A stretch of DNA of 64,000 bases. Source: Reticulascus tulasneorum (Eukaryota > Ascomycota > Sordariomycetes > Glomerellales > Reticulascaceae). This document shows, one piece after another, positions 34,357 to 46,098 of this stretch. Positions within the stretch are counted from its first letter, which is position 1, and the number at the start of each line of letters is the position of its first letter. The notes under the pieces are model-generated. The model was not told the DNA's origin. It searched no databases and saw only the letters and a list, made by a program, of their open reading frames with translations. The position numbers and the translations under genes are program-made. The stretch lies in contig LSAX01000004.1 in assembly GCA_001557505.1 (NCBI GenBank), forward strand, positions 2,914,001 through 2,978,000, read 5' to 3'.

Positions 34357-37300
34357 TCTTCTTAAGTATCGTAGGACATAATCACATAGACAAAATGTTT
34401 CTTTATCTCATATCTATTGCTGTCAGCTCAGTGTAACCATTTTCGCCACGCCCCTGGCCCAGTAACGCATGACTCAGCTCCAAATAAAGCCTTTATGCTC
34501 AGACTTACCAGTACGCTGGTCTCCAGCTGACATACGCATATTGTGAGAGATGGCTAGAGAGGTGGCTTGCCGATAGTTCCGCTATAGCCTCCTACAGTCC
34601 ACGAGTCGGAGGCCGCTTTCTGGGGATAAGTGATAGATTAAGATCACTTTGTGGCAAGGCGAAGACGGGTTCTAACTGGAGATACCCTAGCCTATGACAG
34701 GTCTTGGGCGCCTGAGCGGTGAGTGAATACGATGTGACTGAGAGTGAGGTGTTCTTTCAAGTCCCTGATTCCGGGAAGTCCAGGACAGCTTTTGATTGAA
34801 TTCGAAAAAAATACTGGACGCCTCGGATGCCAATAGTGTTGTCTTTGGTGGGCAAGCGAGGCCCAATGATCGATCACGCGGCTGAATGCGGTCGAAGCGT
34901 AGATCAAGGAATGAGTAGGGCCGAAGCTGGATTCCGTGGCAAGACTCGGAACAAGTCAATCGAGGCGAATATCAGTACGGCAACGACGAAGAACCAAGAC
35001 TCGAGGTGCGATCGATAGACGCAGACTGGTGCTTATCCGTTTTGTGGACGGTGGTGTCAGCTCGGGGTTGCTGGGTGCGTGCTGGGTGTGCCTTGTAAAG
35101 CAGGTCTGGAGACACTTGTCGAGTTATGAATGATCAGCCACGCACACGTAGAGATCAACAGGCGCTTCATACGGGGAACACAAAGAGCAGAGTAACACAC
35201 ACGCATATGTAACAGCGCCCACACTGGTTTTCCTGTGGCAGGCAGCGGCCGAGGAACATCGACTTCAAGAGGTGTGTTTTGCTCCTTATAGGCCTGCGGA
35301 CGCCATGCATAAGGGGGACGGAGAGTGGGGGCAGAGAGTAATTGGCTGGAAGAGAACAGGGCGGGCTGCGAAGAGGTGGCTGTCCGTTCAGGATGAAATC
35401 AAAAGTCATGGGATATATAACTATGCAAAGAAACATCATCGCCAACCGGCTGCATAAATCGGACGCTGGGCAGGATGTCCAAGATCCTGATGTGAGAGAG
35501 CGGCTAATATCTGGCGTGGCCATGGTGGGGTATTCTGTCCAACTACTCTCTGTGTAAATGTGTCCGCGTGTGCGGTGTGATGCTGAAGAAGTCTGCGAAG
35601 GATGTACCTCCATGCCTGCCACTGGGAAGCATCTGGTAGGTCGAAATGGCGGGATGGGCAGTAGGAACGGGCCTCTCCCAAATGCTGACCACTAGACTAG
35701 TCAAGCAAGTCATGCAGATGGCTGCTGAGAAACACGAGGTTGGAAAGGTTACACAACTTCTGCAGAAGAAATTGGGTGTCGGGGACTAGTGAGAGCACCG
35801 TGTGTGTGTGACACAAGCACCGAATTTGTTGTGACTGTGAGAAACGGGCGGCAATGTTACTTCAGCATGTCTCATGCGGGCGTGGTTCAGAGGCACTAGT
35901 TAACTAACTAGGAGTGTGAAGCCATCCAGACAGTTAGTGCCCGCGGTCGAGCAGACGAGACCTTGCTCGTACGCCAGACGAACAAACCTAGCGGATTCAG
36001 GATCACGCTGCGACTGCTGGTTTCGGATAAGAATGCCATTTGCTGCGGGGGGTTGGGATTGGATTGACGAATGCGCGGAATCCTACCGCGGCAGAACCTC
36101 GTCCTCCAAAGAACCACCTCTCGCGTCGGTATCGGTTAAGGTCATGGCAACAACGAAAGTGAAAGAATTGACAGGTGAGGCCCCCTGATCGAATACTCGG
36201 GGGGAGCACAGGCCAGACGCGCTGCAAAGTGGGAGCAGAATCAGAAGCCCATCGACGGCCAGGCCGCATCTTGGTCGCACGAAAGCCCGGCTCGGCCAGC
36301 GAGCGACGGGCGGCGAGCGCGCGCTGCTTCGCCATCGCTATCATTGATTCGCCCGCGAGGAACGAGAGAAAGAGGCAGAGGGCAGAAGACAGCCGACGAC
36401 AGCAAGCAAACGTTCTCTTTTATGCTGACCATGAATAAGAAAAATGACTTAAAATTCGTGGGATAGCGTTGGTAGGTGAAGAAAAGAATGACAAGTCATA
36501 TGCAGGATATGAAAGAGAAAGAGAGTTTTAATTGCCCCTTCAATTGGCAACTATGGCAACAACCATTTTGGGATGGAAGTACTCAGCGCAACTTCCGGGA
36601 AGAGAGCCAGCCCTAGTGGAGTGGCGTGGCGTGGAAGAAAGAATGAAGCGCTAGAAGCAATGGCAGGCAATTAGTGACGCCTGCTGTCCGAATGTGTCAC
36701 CGGTAACCGGCTTGTAAATTAGTACGGTGATGCACATCTAGACACTTTCTCAACAGGCCCTTATATGAAAGATATGTTGCAGGATGCCAAATCTCAAGGG
36801 ACCTACCTGCCTGCAACTTTCTGGCTTTCACTCCCACACACCCCATACCTATGCAAACACAAGTCCCTCTCTTCTGAGCATCATGATCCGCAAACCCTCA
36901 TGGTCTATGTTTCCTCACATGCCTTGTAAGCACAGAAACTGCCTTAGCAATCAACGGATTTGATGTTTTGCAGCCACATAACCGCATGTAACCCCGGCCT
37001 TTGACGCAATGACGCCACACACACATGGCTGTTCGTGTGTGAACCCAGTCACTCATTCGTGCCCAGGGCGTGGTGGTGGTGGTGACAAGCTGGAGGACGG
37101 GAACCACATGGGACGCGCTGCCTTTTCGAGGTTGGTGACACAGCATGCGGCTAATGTCTGTACGGAGATTGTACTAACTGAGGACACAAGCGCAGAACTC
37201 AATATCTTAATAACTAATCTAAAATTGTAAACTCATTACTAAGTCGGTGGACAACTTCTTTCGCCGCTCTCCCGCCTTCTTGGGAGTGCCCCGTTTTGCG

Positions 37301-37844
37301 GCCGCTGCTACCTCGTGTTGCACCGTGAGGTACCATCTAGCCAGGCAGCCAATTTAGGGCATTCCCCATCGCTCAGTTTCAGGCTCCCAGATACCGTCCT
37401 CTATAGGTAAGTGGTAAGCTATTCAACTTATTATGCAGGAACTGGCTGGATGGACGGCTAGCTGCGGTGACCACACCGAAGTTCCAAAATAATACCTGGG
37501 GTAAGTTGAGGGCGCCTGTATCAGCCTAAACACGCACTGTAGGTAGTCCGTACCTAGGTAGGTAAGGTAATTAGATAACCCCACGTTTAAACCGCCGCCC
37601 CGTACGTACCGAGTTTTAGTGGGGTCACTACCATGTCGACCGGCTGCGAATCGAGGCGCGTTTCGCCCTCATCCCGCGACGCGCCCGGTAGAGCGACTTC
37701 GAGAAAACCGCCTCAATTGCCTATTCCATCCAATCATAGGGTTTCATCGCCACTCTGGTCGTACATCGTGCATTTGCATACAAACTCAAACTTCTCTCTC
37801 CCCTACTCCATACCACTAACCCGGTTCCTGACCGACACTTCGAG
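34357..37844. other. 3.5 kb stretch without a supported gene
   Basis: Lies upstream of both the GH3-GNAT fragment (minus) and mis6 (plus), so it holds their promoters. I looked on the minus strand for a family-3 glycosidase barrel and found no matching segment. Other frames, for example 35167-35622 minus, have no recognisable features. Confidence 0.55.
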
Positions 37845-40383
37845 ATGGCACCAGACGGCCTCGCCGAAATGCACGACCTGATCGGCGACATGGTCGGTGG
37901 TACGTTGACCGTGGCTCAATGGGAAATGTTCCAGAAGCAGCTAACTTGAACCGATTTTCAGCTTCCCGGCTTCCAGCAAAACGTCGTGGCACGAGCATCA
38001 AGCCCTCGGTGGAGAAGCTTGCGTCCTTGGCCTACGACACGGGCATCTTGCCTGAGCCGTTGAATGACCTGATCGACCTGCTCACCACGCCTTCCCACCT
38101 AGACCAGGCCAGTTTGAACACCATTCTGAAAAGTCTGTACCCAGCGGCCAGACTGTCCAGTGATGCGGTCTTGAAGGTGGTGGGATGCCTCGGGCTTGGC
38201 CAACTCAAGCCCTCCTTGCCACTCCAGGCCGGCCTCCTGAGGTGGCTGATCATGGTCTATCACATCATTGACAACCCTAGCATCTTATCTCAGTCATATG
38301 CGGTTCTATTCAACCTCCTTGATACGGCAGCCCTCCGGTGAAGACCCCCATTGAGCGATATATTTGAAACAAAAAACGACTGACCCCCGCAGACCGCAGC
38401 TGTGCCATCTGTTGGCCTTGATTACGCGGCGTAAACATGTGCGTCCGTTCAGGATACAAGGGGTGTAAGTGAGAGTTGATCTGACGTTCTGATATTGGTC
38501 AAACTCGTCATTACATGGGCTGACGGTCAACATAGCCTCAATCTGGCAAGGCAGACGGGGAATGACCCAGCCCTGACCGGCCTGATGCGAGTGTACAAGG
38601 ATTACTACCCTGAGATAATTGTCAGTGAGGCGGTGAGGGGGAAAGCCTCAGCATTCAAGGTCTGTCCTCTCTGCCTCGGAGACCCTGGTTAGCCCTGCTA
38701 ACTGCCGAAGCATCCGGACACGCAATGGCGGGAAAGACTTGGCGAAATCCAGGAAGCCCATGCTCAACAAACCGAGGAATTCGCGGAAAAACTCCAGAAT
38801 GGGTTCAGTGTTAACCGTCAGGCAATCAACCAGGGAAGAGGAAGCAAGCGTTCCGCGTTCCCTAGCGTCCATACGTCCCATGCTACTGAGGTACGGTCGA
38901 ATCCCCCCGCTAGAGAGTGTAGGGTAGGACTAACTGCGCCAGCACTCTGTAACCTTGGAGGAAATAGATAGCGTTGAAACCTTCGTGTGGAAGCTCGAGA
39001 AGATCGAGCTGCCTAATCAGCTGGTCGCAGTACTAGCCGACCCCCTACTTCAAAAGTTCCTGTCACTCAGGGAGGACGATGCGACTTCCCAGCGCGTCAT
39101 CCACTGGCTCAGTTCGGCCCTCGGAGATGTCCTCAACGGAAACGCAGACGACAAGCTCTTCCTGGACACCCTCGAGATTCTGGAGGACTACGTTGCCCGG
39201 GTCAAGGTGGGTCGCAAGCCTAGTCCATTGAGCTCAAGCCTGACAGGAAACAGGAAACTCCGTCGGTCATTATCAACTTCTTCGTCAAGCTTTTCGCGAC
39301 TTGGGATGGCGTCCTTGGACGAGATTCCATACTGAGCATTCTATCATACACAACACTGATGCGTTTTGGCGGTTAGAATGTCCCATCGAAATTGAGCGAC
39401 ACAAGCTGACTTCATCCCTGATAGACCTTTATCCCCTTATTTTCAAGCCGCTCGAAACATGTCTTCCTGCTGATACCGACTCACTTCTATCGCTTCTCAG
39501 TCTTTACACTCGCTTGCTTCGACGATGGGCCTTCACCTTGCGTTCCTTGGACTCCATCCCCGCTGGTGCAGCAACCAGTGCGCCTTCCGAGCTACTTGAC
39601 CACGCCAACACTCTCGCCCTGATACTCATTCAAAACTCATCCACAGTCTCTACGCATTCCACAGTATTAGAATTTTACGAACAAGCGGCGACCATAATCT
39701 CAGACCCAGTCCTGCAACCATATATTCGTATAGCCATCCCGCCGGCCCAGCTCGTCTATCTTCTCTTCTTCAGCCACTCCCTCGCAAACGTTTCGCGCCT
39801 GTGCGCCATCTTGGCAATTTACAAACGCGGCTTTGAAATTGCCATGACGACGAAGCCAAGCCGGACGCCAGGCATCCCCACCATAGATTCCTCCACCTAT
39901 GACAAGGCCTTCGTCAACACCTTCAACGGCTTCCTGATGGATATCTGCAACTGTCTGTGGCGCGGTCGGGCATTCAGCCATACTGATGTGAACTCTCTAG
40001 CCTGTCTCAACTCCCGGGCGGTGACGCTCCAACTTCAAAGCTATGTCGAAGATCTCGGGATGGACCTTTCACTTCCGTCTCTGTTTGGTCTTTCGCATTC
40101 GCCTATCCTGTGTCTGCAGTCGATCTTGAGCATTCGCGAGCTGGAAGATGCGGAACTGAGCAAGGGCGATGATGGTCTCGCAACCCGCCACGCCGGCCCC
40201 GTCACACAAGCCAGTTTGCCGAAACTGGCCGAGGCTCGTGGGCTGCGGATGACGTGGCCGGAGTACAGGATCAATGTCCTCAGGGCACTGGAGGCCAGAG
40301 GTCTTCCAGGGATACCGGAACTCATGAAGAATACTATGAAGGTGTTGATGAATTCAGGGGCTGCACCGAGCAACAAGGCATGA
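37845..40383 (+). CDS. mis6: centromere protein Mis6 / CENP-I
   Basis: Inner-kinetochore (CCAN) subunit needed for CENP-A loading and chromosome segregation. Eight exons: 37845-37899, 37962-38337, 38393-38464, 38536-38659, 38711-38890, 38943-39206, 39254-39371 and 39425-40383, all in phase, giving 715 residues. The Mis6 signature runs through LQAGLLRWLIMVYHIIDNP, SQSYAVLFNLLDTAALR, PQLCHLLALITRRKHVRPFR and GLMRVYKDYYPEIIV, several of them split by introns. The intron at 39372-39424 is required because the frame otherwise hits TAG at once. Start MAPDGLAEMHDLIGDMVG agrees with an ATG just before a good GTACGT donor. The C-terminal half is helical repeat sequence. Confidence 0.9.
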
Positions 40384-41015
40384 TGTACCTGATTCCGGGA
40401 AATGGCCTTTGCGAGAACGATACCAAGTCCTGTGGAGTGAGCGGGAGGGAAGCATATTTGGAGCAGTTGGACAACCTATGATACCCAATACAAAACTACG
40501 TTTCATCATCGTTGGTCATGAATGGTAGCCCCCTGGGAAGTGATACACCTGAACCTGAACTAGGATCACAGCAATCTCTTTGTGAGCCCAGATCTAGACT
40601 CCCTTGAATGAAGTGATGACCAAAGTTTGCATTCTCTACTTCTTTGTTTTCGAACTGTAATGTCTGTCTAGTTGAGTTGACCTGACACGCCTTTTCCCAA
40701 GACTTCCCAAGACATGATCCCCCTTTTAGTTGAAAATACAGGGTATCAAAACCGAAATGCCCAAATCCCTTGCCCAGCCGCCTATGAATGCAGTTGTTGA
40801 ATGAACATGCAAACCGAACGCCACAAGGTTCAAGTTGAATATGCTCCTTGCCCGCGAAATAGCAGCCTTCCCTACCCAGTTTAATCCATCTAACGAACGA
40901 GCCAAAGCGCTCATCGCGGTACCGAATGCCTTCCACTCCCTAATGCAGTTGAGTGCCTTTGGAGTCCACCGACCCCGTTCGCTTCTCCATGATTGTTGAA
41001 TACGCAAAACCTCAG
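40384..41015. other. convergent intergenic, mis6 / CAF16
   Basis: A 632-bp space between two 3' ends. A 146-codon minus frame at 40496-40936 is open but shows no domain, and it lies where 3' UTRs are expected. I do not call it a gene. Confidence 0.55.
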
Positions 41016-41855
41016 CTACTTCGTTGTCGACTCATCCCCATAGCCACCTATGCCGTAAGTTGCATACGTTTTCCCCTCTGGCCCGATCTTGCTCTGCGAC
41101 CTCGGACCTCTATCGATCAGATCCTGCTTCAACCATCCCAGAACTATTTCTCCCAGCGTGCTATTCCCGCTCCTTGCTTCAACACCTTCGAGGAATTTCC
41201 CTGCCGTGTCCCACTCCCTTACAGTACCCATGTGCATATGGACAAGATGCGTCGGCCAGCCCGCAAGATTGTCTAAGATATGTGTCGCATAGACAATGGT
41301 GCACTCCCGGATCTCCGTCTCATGCCTCAGCCAGCCGAGGAATCTTGCTCGGCTCAAGACATCCAGGTCAACCGTAATCTCGTCCAGCAACAGAACAGTC
41401 CAAGGACGAATCAGGCCCATGGCCAGCTGCACTCTCCGGCGCTCGCCATCTGATACCGCGTGCATGCGCCAGGCGGTGTCGATGTCCAACACAGCGACCA
41501 GCTCATCGCGGCGGTCGGGATATGCGTCGCCTCCAATGGAGCTGAGGAGCTCGTCAACGCCAATATCTGTCCGGACAATTGGGTTCAGAACCCATTCGAG
41601 GCCGAGGTAAGTGACACCCTCCAGCCCATCTTTGAAAGGGTCAACGCCGCAGACCGAGATACCGCCCAACGGAGCAAGACGCTTGCCCGCGAGAAGGCGT
41701 AAAAGGGTAGTTTTGCCGGCTCCGTTGGCGCCTATGAGGAGTGTCCTGCTGCGGGACGGGACTGAGATGTTTATATGTCTCACACCCGTGGAGTGGTCTG
41801 GAAAATTGTAGGAGAGGTCATTCACCACGATCGTGGGTGGAGCCTGGGGAGCCAT
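41016..41855 (-). CDS. CAF16: Caf16-type soluble ABC ATPase
   Basis: A single-exon ABC ATPase of 279 residues with no membrane segment, matching yeast Caf16, which associates with the CCR4-NOT complex. Motifs in order are Walker A GANGAGKTT, signature VSDGERRRVQ, Walker B VLLLDE followed by ITVDLDVLSR as the D-loop region, and the H-loop ATHILD. The C-terminal GPEGKTYATY...GGYGDES tail is typical of fungal members. The signature is VSDGE rather than LSGGQ, which is normal for this subfamily. The start at 41855 is followed directly by the first strand (IVVNDLSYNFPD). It is divergent from POL31, sharing a 0.6-kb promoter region. Confidence 0.9.
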   Translation of the reverse strand: MAPQAPPTIVVNDLSYNFPDHSTGVRHINISVPSRSRTLLIGANGAGKTTLLRLLAGKRLAPLGGISVCGVDPFKDGLEGVTYLGLEWVLNPIVRTDIGVDELLSSIGGDAYPDRRDELVAVLDIDTAWRMHAVSDGERRRVQLAMGLIRPWTVLLLDEITVDLDVLSRARFLGWLRHETEIRECTIVYATHILDNLAGWPTHLVHMHMGTVREWDTAGKFLEGVEARSGNSTLGEIVLGWLKQDLIDRGPRSQSKIGPEGKTYATYGIGGYGDESTTK

Positions 41856-42451
41856 TGTGAGAGCGAAGTGAAGGGTAGGGAGGAAAGGGGAGATGTTAAG
41901 GGGTTTTTAGGGAATGAAGGATGAGAAATTTGGCCCAAAGTCACTCTGTACAGAAGGCAGGGAGAAGTTTTATAGACTTCCAAGCGGTGTGTGATGATGA
42001 TGCCATGGTCAACTTCCGTTCTAGGTTATCATTCCGAATTTAGTCCAGTAATCCGCGCCCTTAGTGCCGGCGGGGCTGCCCGGCAGTCAATCTGCTTTTT
42101 CAGTGGGATGATCCGCTGTTAAAAAAAAAACTCCAAAGTCGACCCCGCGGTGGCTAGTGCCCAGTCCCTAGCCACACTACCCCTTACCGCCTGGCAGGGG
42201 GTCCCTCAATTAACGCCAAAATTCGCGGTGCACGTCTCATCCATCCCTCCACGCGCGGGCATCGAGACAGAGACGGGCCTCTTAGTCAAACCTCGAACCC
42301 AATTGAGGGGCGTCGCTGTTCACTAGGCACAAAACCCCATTGTTTTGAGGAGAAACCAACAGCAAGCACCACCAACAGGGTATCGAGGCACTGCATATTG
42401 GATCTGCGTTGCTGGCAGTTCAGGGAAGCTCCTGTCTCGTCGGAGATCAAG
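41856..42451. promoter_or_regulatory. divergent promoter region, CAF16 and POL31
   Basis: A 596-bp space between two opposite start codons, with an A-run at 42121-42130 and no open frame worth calling. Promoter function is inferred from position only. Confidence 0.55.
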
Positions 42452-44110
42452 ATGGTAAAGCTCGAGGACATCTCGCGCTTGCTGCAGCAGCCTTCGTGAG
42501 CATTCGATGCAACTCCCTGTGATTTCCGTTCCTGACAAGACATAGAGACTCGCCACATGTCGAACTCATCAGAGCACCATCGAGCTATAAGGCGATGAAC
42601 AGCTTCACGCTGGAGACGAAGAAGACATACCAACAGCAATATGGCGACATGTATTTCCTGCGTCTTGCGCAGATCAAGCCCGCTGTCGAGAAGATAGCAT
42701 CCGAAGCGTGGGATGGGACGGTTATTGGCGGAGAGCCCGCGAAGCGAGTCGATCGAGTGCTGGATGTGAGACAGGGAGAGCTATGCTGGGTAGCTGGGAC
42801 CGTGTATATGGACATGCCATTGAAGCCCAATATTCTCGAAGATGTGTCCAAGGATGTGCGTATCCTACAAAGATTCACATTTATGGGGAGGCTAATATAG
42901 TCACAGCGGTGGATCTCAGCTCCAATCTCGACACAAAAGTACTACTCCGACGACGATCAGGACCAAATAATGCTCGAGGACGACTCAGGCCGCATCCGAC
43001 TCGTAGGCGACATGCTGAAGACCGTCAACCTGGTGACAGGTTGTATTATCGCCGTGATGGGCTCGGAAAACGCAAATGGAGAGCTGGAGGTCATCGACCT
43101 TAAATTCCCGGACCTGTCTCCTCAACCCAAAAGATGGGCGGTGGCAAAGCAGCCCGCCAACGGCTCCAGCAGAATCAAGAAGGAAGTGAAAGACGAGGAC
43201 GATGATATGGCAGACAGCCCACGCAGCAGCGGCAACAAAATCGCAATTGTATCCGGGCTGGCCTTCTCTGGCACAGACACATCCTACGCCATGGAGCTGA
43301 ATCTGCTCCTCGAATACCTCCTCGGCGAAGCCCTTGATCCAAGCGCGCAAAAGGAGCTATCGCAAATAACCCGTCTCATAATAGCAGGTAACTCGATTTC
43401 AACCTCAGACATCTCCAAGCCCGACTCCGACCCGTCGAAGAAAGTCCACAAAAAGTACGGCTACGACGCTGCATCCTACAACCCGCTCCCCAGCCAGCTT
43501 CTCGACGATTTCCTCGCGGATCTCCTCCCCACCATGCCCGTGACGCTCCTACCAGGCGCCCAGGACCCCGCCAATGCGAGTTATCCGCAGCAAGCAATTC
43601 ACACAGCCATGTTCCCGCGCGCCCGGGCGTATTGTACAGACCGGGGAGCCAAGGAGCCGGGATGGTTTGATAATACCACGAACCCCTGGGAGGCCGAGGT
43701 GGATGGGTGGAGAGTGCTTGGCACGGGCGGCCAGAACGTGGATGATGTGTTCAAGTACGTGGACAGCGAGGATCGGCTTGGCATGATGGAGGCCATGTGT
43801 AGGTGGAGGTGCAGTGCCCCGACGGCACCTGACACATTATGTGAGTCTTCTCTTATCTTTTTATTGTGTTGTCTCTGACGGCTACCCAGGGAGCTATCCG
43901 TTCCAAGATGACGATCCTTTCGTCATGAAGACGTGCCCTCATCTCTACATTGTCGGCTGCCAGCCTGAGTTCTCCACTAAAGTCATCGACGGACCAGACG
44001 GACAAACGGTCCGGTTGATTACAGTGCCGTCGTTTTCAGTAACGAGGGAGCTTGTGTTGGTAGATATGGAGTCTCTCGATGTAACAACAGTCAAGATCAC
44101 TGCCTCATGA
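42452..44110 (+). CDS. POL31: DNA polymerase delta subunit 2 (B subunit)
   Basis: Non-catalytic B-family subunit that links the polymerase delta catalytic chain to the smaller subunits. Four exons, 42452-42495, 42546-42855, 42907-43840 and 43890-44110, in phase, 502 residues. The first exon, only 44 nt (MVKLEDISRLLQQPS), was found by splicing back from the conserved RAPSSYKAMNSFTLETKKTY segment. The OB-fold part follows (VLDVRQGELCWVAGTVY, DRWISAPIS, MLEDDSGRIRLVG). The inactive calcineurin-like phosphoesterase region covers KIAIVSGLAFSGTD, TRLIIAGNSIS and TLLPGAQDPANASYPQQ. The last junction restores DTLWSYPFQDDDPFV. An acidic linker lies near residue 190. Confidence 0.94.
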
Positions 44111-44388
44111 AGCAGCTGGACAATACGATGGTATACCCTTGTGTGTTTGGAGATCGATTTGTAGCTATGATAATTGCTATTCATGGCTAGAAAGTCTCTA
44201 ACGCTATCTAATCTACGAAGCAAATGGTTAACGAAGGCCCATAAAAGCAGCAATCAGTGCACAGGGCGAATTCCCGGTTCATGCCTTCGACCCAAGATCT
44301 TGTGGCGCCATTCGCGCACAGGTATCCATGCCCCATATAGATGTCTGCCGTCTTCGACACGCCGAAGACAGCATGCCACCGAATCTTG

Positions 44389-45783
44389 TTAATCATCAAA
44401 ATCATCAGAATCATCCGAATCGTAAGGATTGTAAAAGTCGACCCAATAATCATCAGGCTCGAGCCCATCCTCGTCACCAACCGTCGGTTCTTCCTTGTCT
44501 TCGTGCAGCTCCCATAGCTTTCGAACACTGTCTGAAAGTGTTTCGAGCGCTTTCTGAGCTTTACCTGCCTGGCAGCTACGTCGTTCCTGCATGAGCTGAT
44601 CCTTGGCCCAGATATCTTCCTCCCCTCGTCGGGCTCGTCGGATTCCTGCGGCGTATTTCATATTCAGCTTGACGTGAAATTGATGGTTGTCGAGTTCATG
44701 CCCACACTGACTGTGATCGCCGTTGTTGCGCTTGCCGTGAGTATTGATTGCAACATCAATGAACTGGCATGGCAATCCGCGGAGCGCTCTCATAACGGTC
44801 GAATTCTTATGGAAGAAGTTTAGGAAGCTAATCTCGCCGTAACGATCGCGCGTTGGAGTGATCTCGATCGCGAGTGTGTGGATGCGAGCCTTGTGTGGGA
44901 ACAGGTTGGTGAAGACCTTAATCGCATTTGCCATGACCTGTCGATAGCCTGGCTCCGTCCGGTTTGGTTCGGCAACAATGACCAACTTGCGGAACAAATG
45001 GCCAAACTTGGCTATATTTATATCACCGTCGCGGTAGATGGCAGGACTGTGTTGCTTCTGCTTCTTCTGGTTCTTCTTGGCGGACTCTCTGAATGGTCTG
45101 ACAACCGGCTCATCGTCGCTGGCTTCAGCCTCACTATTTTCGGCATACTCAGAGTAGTAATCTTCATGAGCGTCGACTCCCGTTTCAGCCGTGTGAACCA
45201 CGATTTCATCTTCTGGTTCGGGCGCTGGGGCGGTGATTCGGTCTCGTAGAAGATAGAGAAACGTGTTTTTGCCGTAAAGCATGGGAGTCGCTTCTGCAAA
45301 GATCTGGCGACACACTCGTAAGATGGAAGTGTCGATGCCAGCACGGCACCGGCTGAAAATAGCGGTCCAGCCTTCATGGACGCGAATCGGGCAGGTTGTG
45401 ACGACGATGTTGCTGTAGATGTTCTCTCGAATCTCAACAGGTATCTCCAGCAGGAAACAGCGTTCTGGCGTGGTCGATTCAGCGTCGACTTCAACTTCGT
45501 CGTTATCAAAGAAGATATGCTCGATCCGATTACGGCGTAACTGATTTGGACTCCGTAGATTGGATCCAAAAGCTGCTATCTGAGTCTGAACCCAAGATTC
45601 GGTATTGCATGGCTTCGACTCAACTGCCAACGGTCGTATCGAAAAGGGGGGAGGAAGTTGGGAAGTATCGTTGGTGTTGTAAACCAAACCTCGAGCAGGG
45701 AAGGAAGTGTCGGATGGCTCGCGTGGGCGCAATGCAAGATCTTGATTTTCATCAAGGCGAAACAAAGCTGAGCTGCGGGACAT
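44389..45783 (-). CDS. DUF7730/2EXR-like fungal protein, N-terminus uncertain
   Basis: An uninterrupted frame of 464 codons from the ATG at 45783. The central segment, about residues 108-185, has the pattern of fungal F-box-like 2EXR/DUF7730 proteins: LLEIPVEIRENIYSNIV, then SILRVCRQIFAEATPMLYGKNTF. It then has an acidic low-complexity insert, a basic KKNQKKQKQ patch and a DSDDSDDFDD tail. Function of this large family is unknown, though ubiquitin-ligase adaptor roles have been suggested from F-box similarity. The reading frame continues open for 100 more codons upstream, where it meets a TAG preceded by a good start (see next entry). So the true protein may be truncated or may start late. 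Convergent with POL31, 278 bp apart. Confidence 0.65.
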   Translation of the reverse strand: MSRSSALFRLDENQDLALRPREPSDTSFPARGLVYNTNDTSQLPPPFSIRPLAVESKPCNTESWVQTQIAAFGSNLRSPNQLRRNRIEHIFFDNDEVEVDAESTTPERCFLLEIPVEIRENIYSNIVVTTCPIRVHEGWTAIFSRCRAGIDTSILRVCRQIFAEATPMLYGKNTFLYLLRDRITAPAPEPEDEIVVHTAETGVDAHEDYYSEYAENSEAEASDDEPVVRPFRESAKKNQKKQKQHSPAIYRDGDINIAKFGHLFRKLVIVAEPNRTEPGYRQVMANAIKVFTNLFPHKARIHTLAIEITPTRDRYGEISFLNFFHKNSTVMRALRGLPCQFIDVAINTHGKRNNGDHSQCGHELDNHQFHVKLNMKYAAGIRRARRGEEDIWAKDQLMQERRSCQAGKAQKALETLSDSVRKLWELHEDKEEPTVGDEDGLEPDDYWVDFYNPYDSDDSDDFDD

Positions 45784-46098
45784 TCTAAGCTTCTTGAGCT
45801 TTCTCTCGGTGCTGTCATTTTCTCCATCATTTTGCTTCTTTCCATTATCCTCCTTCCCAACATCGTCGTCAGCTTCAGTTTCATGGAACTTGCGTTTTGA
45901 AGATGAACCAGTGCGAGTTGTAGCAGCTCTGATGTGTCGGCCATTAGACTTGGTTAGATTCGCAGCAGATGCGGAAGCATTCTTGGTGGAATTGGGTCGA
46001 GTGTTAGCGCCAGCCTTTGGTCTCGATTTGGAAGAACTGCTCGGCGCTGAGATGGACTTTGAAGCAGCTCCAGCTCTAGGATTCTAGACCGGAGCCAT
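45784..46098 (-). pseudogene. interrupted 5' coding segment of the DUF7730-like gene
   Basis: Directly upstream of the ATG at 45783 the same frame stays open for exactly 100 codons, rich in Ser, Lys and Ala, with an NLS-like SSKRKF and acidic runs. Then comes TAG at 46086-46084. Four codons above it is an ATG (46098-46096) in strong fungal context (CAACATGGCT), reading Met-Ala-Pro-Val-stop. A CAG-to-TAG change would explain it. I found no splice pair with a plausible intron length that removes the stop in frame. Alternatives are a sequence error, a far-upstream first exon, or a true start at 45783. Confidence 0.55.

Noticed and set aside
34357..37000. Missing GH3 barrel exons upstream of the GNAT gene
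   Set aside because: No minus-strand segment shows the conserved barrel motifs of NagZ-like enzymes.
40496..40936. 146-codon minus frame between mis6 and CAF16
   Set aside because: Lies where two 3' UTRs converge and has no domain or codon pattern to support it.
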